Made by a program: the position numbers and the translations under genes. A stretch of DNA of 64,000 nt from DATBHM01 sp963772375 (GTDB lineage: Bacteria > Actinomycetota > UBA4738 > JACQTL01), in NCBI GenBank assembly GCA_963772375.1, contig CAVYXG010000005.1, positions 1-64,000 of the forward strand, read 5' to 3'. The notes beneath the pieces were generated by a model that made no database searches, was not told where the DNA came from, and saw only the letters and a program-made list of their open reading frames with translations. Below, piece by piece: positions 35,777 to 43,400 of the stretch (the stretch's first letter is position 1; every line of letters starts with the position of its first letter).

Positions 35777-37672
35777 ATGAGCCCCACACTCGAGGTCGGG
35801 ACCGATTTCGCCGGCTATCACATCGAGTCGGCCCTCGATCGGGGCGGGATGAGTGAGGTCTTCCTCGCGGAGCACCTCCGCCTCGGCCGGAAGGCCGCTC
35901 TCAAGGTGCTGGCCACCGACCTCGGAAGCGACCAGACGTTCCGGGACCGCTTCATCGCGGAGTCCCGGCTCGCGGCATCGCTGAACCACCCGAACATCAT
36001 CCCCATCTACGACGCGGGCGAGGCCGACGGCATCCTGTACATCGCCATGCGCCTGGTCGAGGGCGCGGATCTCAAGACGGTCATTCGCGAGGACGGGCCA
36101 CTGGAAGTGCCCCGGACGCTGTCGATCATCCGGCAGGCAGCCAGCGCGCTGGACTCGGCCCACGCCGCGGGGCTGGTGCACCGGGACGTGAAACCGGGCA
36201 ACATCCTCATCGCCCCGGCCACGAAGTCCATGGCCGAGCACGTCTACCTCACGGATTTCGGCCTGACCAAGCGCACCGACTCGAGGACCGGGTACACGAA
36301 GACCGGCCAGTTCGTTGGGAGCGTGGACTACGTCGCCCCCGAGCGCATCGATGGCAGCAAGTCGGCCGACGCTCGGGTGGACGTGTATTCGCTGGGGTGC
36401 GTGCTCTTCGAGTGCCTCACCGGGCGCGTGCCGTTCGAGAGGGACAGCGACATGGCCGCCCTCTGGGCCCACGTGAACGAGCCCCCGCCGGCCGTGACCC
36501 CGATCCGGCCGAATCTCCCGGCCTCCTTCGACTTCGTGGTGAGCAGAGCCATGGCCAAGCAGGCCTCGCAGCGGTACGCCACATGTGGCGAGCTCTCTGC
36601 GGCGGCTGAAGTGGCCGCGGCGAGCGGCGCGCGCCCGGTCCTCGGCGAACCGCCTGACGTGGCCACGGGGACGGCCCGGCCCGCCCCCGGGAGCGGGGAG
36701 GCTACGGCGCCCTCCGTGCCGGGGTCTCCACCCGCCCCACCCGTCGCCCTGTCGAGCGCTCCCGAAGGATCGACCCCGCCCTCGATTCCCGCCCTTCCCC
36801 CGTCACCGCCCGGGGGCGTCCCACCACGCCCGCGTGCACGGCGAACCTCCGGCGGTCCCTCGCGCCCGGGGACGAGGAGCGTGCTCGTCACGGTGATCGC
36901 TCTCCTCGCGGTCGGGGCGTTCTTCCTCGGAGCCTTCGTGTTCCCGGACCGATCGAACGACCCGACCCAGGCGGCCGGAGGGGGGTCCCCCAGAGCGACC
37001 GGTGGACCCTCACCGGGGGCGGCGGTCTCCGGATGCACCGACCTGAACGGCGCTCCCGTGAGCGTCGGGACCACCCGGTTGCCGTCGGACACGGTGACCT
37101 GCCTGCTGGCCAAGCACGTCGCGGCGTCGATCCGGGCGGGCTGCCGCGTGCTGGACGGCACGACCGATGCCGATCAGCTGCCTCGAGCGGGAGGGGCTCA
37201 GCAGCCACCCGCGGCCGATGTCTTCCTCCGTTGCGAGCACGTCTCGTTCGGCGGCAACACCTTCACGGTCTGGTACATGTTCAAGCACGACCGGGATGAG
37301 GTGGGGAACGACTACAAGCAGATCCTCAACTCGAACGGCATCGGGATCAACCAGAGCGCGACCCAGGAGAGCTGCGCCACCACCCATCCGATCGAGCGCA
37401 TCTGGTATGTCGAGAACCAGGCCCTCGACCCGGCCGGAGCGGCCACGAACATCGTTCACACATTCGATCGCGGTAAGGCCGTCGAGTTCTCCAGGTTCTA
37501 TCCGCGGTCCGGCCGTTTCGTGTGCTTCCAGGACGGGGCCGACGAATGGATCGCGTGGACCGACGCGAACCTCACCGTCCTCTCGGTCGCGAGGAACTCC
37601 GGCGGGAACTGGGACAAGCTGCTGAGATGGTGGGCCCTGGACGCGGGGCCGGGACACCCGCCCGTCGCCTGA
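35777..37672 (+). CDS. Transmembrane Ser/Thr protein kinase (PknB type)
   Basis: 631 residues. The kinase domain (about 13-285) has LDRGGMSEVFLAEH (glycine loop), AALKVL (Lys), HRDVKPGNILI (catalytic loop), TDFGLTK (DFG) and APERIDG (APE), so it should be active. A Pro/Ala-rich linker follows, then one membrane helix (VLVTVIALLAVGAFFLGAFV, near 375-395) and an outer domain of about 230 residues with several Cys (SGCTDLNG, VTCLLAKHV, AGCRVLDG, FLRCEHVSF, ESCATT, FVCFQDG). The outer domain is not PASTA and I do not recognise it. It is likely a sensor kinase of the cell envelope. Confidence 0.9.
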   Translation: MSPTLEVGTDFAGYHIESALDRGGMSEVFLAEHLRLGRKAALKVLATDLGSDQTFRDRFIAESRLAASLNHPNIIPIYDAGEADGILYIAMRLVEGADLKTVIREDGPLEVPRTLSIIRQAASALDSAHAAGLVHRDVKPGNILIAPATKSMAEHVYLTDFGLTKRTDSRTGYTKTGQFVGSVDYVAPERIDGSKSADARVDVYSLGCVLFECLTGRVPFERDSDMAALWAHVNEPPPAVTPIRPNLPASFDFVVSRAMAKQASQRYATCGELSAAAEVAAASGARPVLGEPPDVATGTARPAPGSGEATAPSVPGSPPAPPVALSSAPEGSTPPSIPALPPSPPGGVPPRPRARRTSGGPSRPGTRSVLVTVIALLAVGAFFLGAFVFPDRSNDPTQAAGGGSPRATGGPSPGAAVSGCTDLNGAPVSVGTTRLPSDTVTCLLAKHVAASIRAGCRVLDGTTDADQLPRAGGAQQPPAADVFLRCEHVSFGGNTFTVWYMFKHDRDEVGNDYKQILNSNGIGINQSATQESCATTHPIERIWYVENQALDPAGAATNIVHTFDRGKAVEFSRFYPRSGRFVCFQDGADEWIAWTDANLTVLSVARNSGGNWDKLLRWWALDAGPGHPPVA

Positions 37673-37729
37673 GGCGATGCCCAGGCCGCGGGCCGGTGCC
37701 GTCGAAGGCGTTGATCCTGTCGTCAACGA

Positions 37730-37876
37730 CTACGCCTCGGCCGGCCGGATCCACCGCGCGCGGCTCGACGTCAACACGATGCCGGGCATGCCCTCCTCCT
37801 CCAACAGGTCGACGATCGCCATGACGTCGACGACGCCGAATGCGAAGTAGAAGGCCTCCCCGGCTCGGGAGGCCAT
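37730..37876 (-). pseudogene. GYD-domain protein fragment
   Basis: The minus-strand frame MASRAGEAFYFAFGVVDVMA IVDLLEEEGMPGIVLTSSRA RWIRPAEA (given in parts) contains the EAFYFAFG..DVMAIVDL core of GYD-domain proteins. A normal GYD protein has about 90-100 residues, with a strand-helix unit before this core and another after it; both are missing or replaced. No ribosome-binding site precedes the ATG. I read it as a gene remnant between the kinase and an exported-protein gene. Confidence 0.5.
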
Positions 37877-37888
37877 GCAGTCAGACCA

Positions 37889-38500
37889 TCAGCCGCCGGC
37901 GAGGAAGGACACGCCGTCGAACGACACCCAGTCCTCGCCGGCACTCGGTGGCGCAACGATCTCGACAACGCCCGCCGTGGTCACGTCGACGCGAGCATGG
38001 TAGTAGGTCGTCGACAGCCCGAAGCTCAACGTCGTGAACACCTGCTGTCGCGTGGGGCGGAAGCCTCGCGGCAGCGTGAACACGGGCACGGTCCCGCCCA
38101 CCAACGTCGCCGCCGTGCAGATCGATCCGACATTCCGGCAAGCAAGCCCGGTGAGGTGCACGATACCGGATGCATCCTTGAAGAAGGACAGGTTTCCGAA
38201 CGGAGGTTCGTCGTACGCCTTGAAGTGGACCGAGTAGGGGACCTGGCCGGGTGCCCCGACTTCGTGGACGACGGGCGCTCTCACTCCCTGGTCCCAGGTG
38301 AGCTTTCGTTCTCCCGCGCGGCACTTCGCTCCGGCATTGACCATTCGGATCTCGCCGTTGCCCGTCGCGTAGCAGGCTGAGATCACGCCCTTTGCACTCG
38401 GCTCCTGGATCGCGCGGGCGGCGGCGTACGCTACCCCTGCGCCCGCAGCAGCGCCCGAGACGACGGCGAGAACCGCGATCACGACGACTTGACGACGCAT
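37889..38500 (-). CDS. Exported hypothetical protein, 203 aa
   Basis: The ATG at 38500 follows GGGAGGGG. A signal peptide or anchor (QVVVIAVLAVVSGAAAGAGV, then AYA) is followed by GVISACYATGNGEIRMVNAG AKCRAGERKLTWDQG (in two parts), a short motif with two cysteines seen at the N-terminus of many exported proteins in actinobacteria and Chloroflexota. The C-terminal part is beta-rich (HFKAYDEPPFGNLSFFKDAS, VHLTGLACRNVGSICTAATL). No catalytic motif. Function unknown. Confidence 0.72.
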   Translation of the reverse strand: MRRQVVVIAVLAVVSGAAAGAGVAYAAARAIQEPSAKGVISACYATGNGEIRMVNAGAKCRAGERKLTWDQGVRAPVVHEVGAPGQVPYSVHFKAYDEPPFGNLSFFKDASGIVHLTGLACRNVGSICTAATLVGGTVPVFTLPRGFRPTRQQVFTTLSFGLSTTYYHARVDVTTAGVVEIVAPPSAGEDWVSFDGVSFLAGG

Positions 38501-38649
38501 TGCCCCTCCCATTCGCCCGTCGGTGCGCAAACCATGCGAGCGCCTGACCATGCTAGTCGCCATCGACCGGTCCCACATGTGCCGACTTGGAGCGCTCGGG
38601 GCCGCGGCCGCGAGATGGCGAAATGTACGGCCCCAACATCGCTCGCTCG

Positions 38650-38736
38650 CGGGAGGACTGGGATTCGAACCCAGGAGCGAGTTGCCCCGCTAACGGTTTT
38701 CAAGACCGTCGCCTTCGTCCGCTCGGCCATCCTCCC
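38650..38736 (-). tRNA. tRNA-Ser (anticodon TGA)
   Basis: Class II cloverleaf: acceptor GGGAGGA/TCCTCCC, anticodon stem ACGGT/ACCGT around CTTGAAA (anticodon TGA), a variable arm of TAGCGGGGCAACTCGCT, and T loop TTCGAAT. CCA is not encoded. Its 5' half (38705-38736) begins a 195-bp segment repeated exactly at 48161. Confidence 0.93.
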
Positions 38737-38899
38737 GAACTGCTCCGATGTTCCCATGCCCGAGTGCGGCGACGCGCATCGGGTGGTTGGCTGAACGGGG
38801 TCCTCAAGCGGGGAGGAGATGCTCCAGCCAGTCGGGCACTTCCCGGCCATCCGCTCGGAGGAACGGCGGTTCGTATTCCGGCACGGCCGACAGGGTCGC
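38705..38899. repeat. 195-bp identical direct repeat, left copy
   Basis: Identical to 48161-48355 (constant offset 9456). It covers the 5' half of tRNA-Ser(TGA), the intergenic spacer and the 3' end of an aldo-keto reductase gene. Beyond 38899 the two copies remain homologous but differ, so identity stops sharply within a longer duplicated stretch. Confidence 0.9.
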
Positions 38900-39303
38900 G
38901 TCGATGTCCTCCGCCGAGAGCGACGCGCTACCAGGTGGTCCGGTCCTGGCCGCCAGTCGGCCACAGGTGCCGAGCGACCGACTTCATGATTATCAGCCCC
39001 GCGTCCTGCGCGGCGACCTCCTCGGCCAAGGCCTCGAAGTCCCGCCGGAACTCCGGCACTCGGGCCAGCCGCCAGTTCCACGGCGTGAGCACGGTGTCGA
39101 ACGGGAACCGCCGGAGGGCCTCGAGGTGCGTCGCCGGGGCATCCATGCCGTGCCCCGTGATCCCGATCCCACCGATCAGCCCTCGTCCCGGGCCCGCACC
39201 GACCCTTCGAGCGCCCCGCCGGGACCGGTCACCTGCTCGAGCTCGGCCAGGTTGCCCACGGCGTGGTGCTGCAGGAGGTCGACGCGCTCGACCCGCAGGC
39301 GCC
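38804..39303 (-). pseudogene. Aldo-keto reductase gene fragment (diverged duplicate)
   Basis: The stop region is identical to that of the intact gene at 48260. Further in, the copy has lost about 130 bases near 38930 and is frameshifted; it then matches again (RHLWPTGGQD, VARVPEFRRDFEALAEEVAAQ in shorter pieces, HLEALRRFPFDTVLTPWNWR) and ends near 39303, where similarity to the intact copy (near 48890) stops and the next gene's end begins. The N-terminal catalytic half is absent. It is a decayed partial duplicate. Confidence 0.85.
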
Positions 39304-39321
39304 CCCGACGGGTCGGTTCGG

Positions 39322-40323
39322 TCAGCTCACGAGGATGTGGTCGTCGTCGACCCAGGTCACGACTTCCCTGGCCGTCACGAAGCGCGTTTCCCGTGAGGCG
39401 AGATCGTAGACGTACGTGCCGAAACCATCTCCCATGGCCCCGATGTACGCGATCTGCGTGCTGTCGGGCGACCATTTCTCGAACCCGTCGGTGATGCTGA
39501 ACCGAGCGGCGATGACGCGTCGGTTGGATCCGTCGTTCTTGGCGAGCATCAATCGCACACGCGGCTTCAGCCACGAGTTGAAGGCGATCCACGCGCCGTC
39601 GGGCGACAGCGCCGGTGTGCTCGCATCGGGGACGATCAGCCTCGATCGCCCGGTCGTGAGATCGACGAACAGGGCTGAGTAGTGATCGATCGGGGGATTG
39701 AATGACGAGAAGAGGATGGACTCTCCGTTCGTGGTCCACCCCCCCGGGTCGACCGCGCCCTGCGGTTCCCGGGTGACCATGGTCGAAACGCCATCGGAGA
39801 CGCGAGCGACGAAGATCTGGGTCTTGGTCGGCGTGTCTGCTTCGTACGCGATCATCGAACCGTCGGACGACCAATTGAGGCCGCGTGCGTCAACTCCCCC
39901 CTCGTGGTGTGTGACCTGCCGGGCGTTCGAGCCGTCGGCATCCATCACGAACAGTTGGAGGTATCCGTTCTCATCGAGGCCGGAATAGGCGATCTTCGAC
40001 CCGTCGAGGGTGAAATCGAACTCCGCCGAACCGGGAGGCGCCGTGAACGCAGTTTCCGCCCCTGAGCCAATGTCGAGGATGGACATCGTCACCCTCGGTC
40101 CGTCCGTCTCGCCGTCGGTCGTCCGGGGCAAGGAGGCGGTCGTCCGGGGCGGGGGGGCCGTCGTCCGGTCCGACGTGGCAGTCGAGACGGGAGTCTCCCC
40201 TGGTGTCCCCTGACACGCCCCCGCCAACAGAGCGACGGCGACCAGGAGCCCCACGACAACAGGCCGTCGCGTCGCGACGTGAGCTCGTGGTGCCTCGCTC
40301 CCCGTTCGATGCGTGAATGTCAT
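39322..40323 (-). CDS. TolB-like (PD40) lipoprotein
   Basis: The start at 40323 (MTFTHRTGSEAPRAHVATRR) is chosen for its GGGAGGGC ribosome-binding site. A hydrophobic segment PVVVGLLVAVALLAGAC provides a lipobox with the Cys near residue 40, followed by a Thr/Pro-rich linker. PD40 blades follow: LFVMDADGSNARQVTH, IFVARVSDGVSTMVTR, LFVDLTTGRSRLIVPD, LMLAKNDGSNRRVIAA and YVYDLASRETRFVTAR. It is probably held on the outer face of the membrane. It lies divergently from the giant cyclase-SARP gene, which makes it a candidate partner. Confidence 0.8.
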   Translation of the reverse strand: MTFTHRTGSEAPRAHVATRRPVVVGLLVAVALLAGACQGTPGETPVSTATSDRTTAPPPRTTASLPRTTDGETDGPRVTMSILDIGSGAETAFTAPPGSAEFDFTLDGSKIAYSGLDENGYLQLFVMDADGSNARQVTHHEGGVDARGLNWSSDGSMIAYEADTPTKTQIFVARVSDGVSTMVTREPQGAVDPGGWTTNGESILFSSFNPPIDHYSALFVDLTTGRSRLIVPDASTPALSPDGAWIAFNSWLKPRVRLMLAKNDGSNRRVIAARFSITDGFEKWSPDSTQIAYIGAMGDGFGTYVYDLASRETRFVTAREVVTWVDDDHILVS

Positions 40324-40438
40324 GCCGCCCTCCCTTCGTCGGGTCGCACGCATGTGGACCACCTCGTGAGGTTGGCGGCGGAGGCTTGAGAGCTGCGTGA
40401 CGGCTCCTTCAAGGCGTTCTCAAGCGCCTTGATCGAGG

Positions 40439-43400
40439 GTGGCGCGCGTGGGCACCACGCACGACGAGGCCGAGGTCTGGCGTCCCGGAACTCGAGGCCC
40501 GATACTCGGTCGCATGCAGGGGACCGATCCGGCTCCCCGGGCCCTGGGTCGCATGCGAGCCCGCGAGGTGGAACAGAGCTCGGCTCCGTCCGAGACCGCC
40601 GAGGAGATCAGGACCTTTCTGATCGCGGACGTTCGCGGGTACACCACGTTCACCCAGGAGCGAGGCGACGAGGCGGCCGCCGCGCTTGCCGCCAAGTTCG
40701 CCGACATCGTGCGAGAGCACGTGCTGTCCCGGGAGGGAACCTTGGTCGAGCTTCGCGGCGACGAAGCCCTTGCTGTGTTCCGTTCTCCGCGCCAGGCGAT
40801 CAGGGCGGCGGTCGAGCTGCAGGCGCGCCTCCTGCAGGTATCGATGGCCGCTCCCGACATCCCGATCCCCGTCGGGATCGGGCTGGACGCGGGCGAGGCC
40901 GTACAGGTCAAGAGCGGGTTCCGGGGCGGCGCCCTGAACCTCGCGGCGCGGTTGTGCGGCGAGGCCGGACCCGGCGAGGTGCTGAGCCATGAGAGCCTCG
41001 TTCACCTGGCCGGCACGATCGAGGGCGTTCGCTACGTGGATCGCGGCCACCTGCACCTCAAGGGGCTCTCGGACCCCGTCCACGTCCTGGAGATCGTCGG
41101 GGAGGGGAACGGCATTCCGGAGCAGATGCGAGCGCTCGTCCCGAAGCGCCCGGGCCGGGGAGTGTCCAGGGGGAGGATGCAGTTCAGGGTCCTCGGGCCC
41201 CTCGAGGTGGACGCGGGGAGCGGTCCCATCCCCCTCGGCGGTCCGAAGCAGCGCGCCGTCCTCGCACACCTGCTCATCCGGGCGGGCGAGGTCGTCCCGG
41301 CCGAGCAGCTGGTCGACGAGATCTGGGGCGAGGAGCCGCCCGAGAGCGTCCGGAACGTCGTCCAGTCCTACGTCTCGCTGCTCCGGAAGGCCCTCGGCCC
41401 GGACCGCATCCAGACCAGTGGACCCGGGTACCGCCTGAGGCTCGACACCACCGAGCTGGATGCCGCACGGTTCGATGTGCTCGTACGGGACGCGAAGAAG
41501 GCCCTCCCCGTGGATCCGGTGGTCGCGGTCGGCGCACTCGACGACGCGTTGGCCCTGTGGCGAGGACCGGCGCTCGCGGACCTCGCGGACCAGCCGTCAC
41601 TCCTCCCCGAGGCCTCCCGGTTGGATGCGCTCCGGCTCGAGGCTCAGGAAGACCGGATCGAGGGGCTGCTGGCGAGCGGCACGCAGGCCCGGGCGATCGG
41701 GGACCTGGAATCCCTGCTCGCGCGGCATCCCTGGCGGGAACGGCTCTGGGGCCTGCTCGTGCTGGCCCTGTACCGCGAAGGGCGGCAGGCCGAGGCCCTG
41801 GGCGCGTACCAGCGCGCCAGGACGACCCTGGCCGACGAGCTGGGGATCGATCCGTCCCCCGAGCTCACGCGACTTCACCAGCGGGTGCTGCGGCAGGATC
41901 CCGGTCTCGATCTGCGGGGTGAGCCGCTCCGCGGCTACCGGCTCCTGGAGAAGATCGACGACGGCCCCACGGGAGTCGTCTTCCGGGCGATCCAACCCCA
42001 CGTCGAACGGGACGTGGCGGTCAAGGTATTCCACGAGGCGCTCGCCGCCGACCCGACGTTCGTCCGGCGGTTCGAACCGGAGGCCCGGGCCGTGGCGGCG
42101 CTCGAGCATCCGCACATCGTCCCGACGTACGACTACTGGCGGGAGCCCGGCCGGGCCTACGTGGTCGCCCGATATCTCCGGGGCGGGAGCCTGCGAAGCC
42201 TCGAGGAACGCGGGGAGTCGCTGGAGAGGGATCGGGCTCTTCGCGTCGTCGAGCAGGTCGCCCTGGCGCTCGCGTTCACGCACCGCCAGGGCCTGGCCCA
42301 CGGGAGCCTGCGGTCTTCCAGCGTCCTGTTCGACGGCGAAGGCAACGCTTACATCGGGGACTTCCAGGTCGGGACCGGGCCCGCCCCGGACCCCTCGGCG
42401 GACGTCCAGCAGCTCGCGGCCCTGGCCAGGCGTCTGGTGCCGGACGACCCGTCCATCGCTGAGCTCGCCGATCGCGTGGGTGCCGGGGCGGATGCACCCG
42501 GGGCGGACGCGTTCGCCGGTGCGGCCCGCTCGGCCCTCGAACCCGGGGCGATCGCCGCGCCGCACCGGGTCGACGAACGGAATCCCTACAAGGGCCTCCG
42601 GGCGTTCACGGAGACCGACGCCCGGGAGTTCTTCGGACGAGGCGAGCTCATCGCATCCCTCCTGGCACGGCTGCGCGAGGACGGCCCCCGATCCAGGTTC
42701 CTGGCCGTCGTCGGCCCGAGCGGGAGCGGCAAGTCCTCGGTGGTCCGAGCCGGTCTCGTTCCGGCGATCAGGGATCGGGCGTTGGGCAACCCGGAGGAGG
42801 CCTTCGTCGCGGAGATGTTCCCCGGCCCGCACCCGATGGACGAGCTCGAGGCGGCGCTCCTTCGGATCGCCGTGCGTCCGGCGCCGCGGCTGCGCGACCG
42901 GCTCGACGCGGGATCCCGGGGACTGCTCGAAGCCATCGGTCTCGTCCTGCCCGGGGAGGGGGAGGCCGTGCTCGTCGTCGATCAGTTCGAGGAGGTGTTC
43001 ACCCTCACCCGGGACGAGCGGGAGCGGGAGCAGTTCCTCGAGTCCCTTCGGGTCGCGGCCGCCGACCCCGAGAGCCGGCTGCGGGTCATCGTGACCCTGC
43101 GAGCCGACTTCTTCGACCGCCCGCTCCTCTACCCACGCTTCGGCGAGCTGCTCGCCGAACGGACCGAGGCGGTTCCGCCGCTCACACCGGACGAGCTCGA
43201 GCAGGCGATCCGGGGCCCGGCGGAAGGGGTGGGTGTGCGACCAGAGCCCGGCCTGGTCGCGGAGATGATCGCCGATGTCGCCCACCAACCTGGGGCCCTT
43301 CCGCTCCTCCAGTACGCGCTCACGGAACTCTTCGAACGTCGGGACGACGACCGGCTGACCCTGTCGGCGTACCGGGACATCGGTGGGGTCGCGGGAGCGC

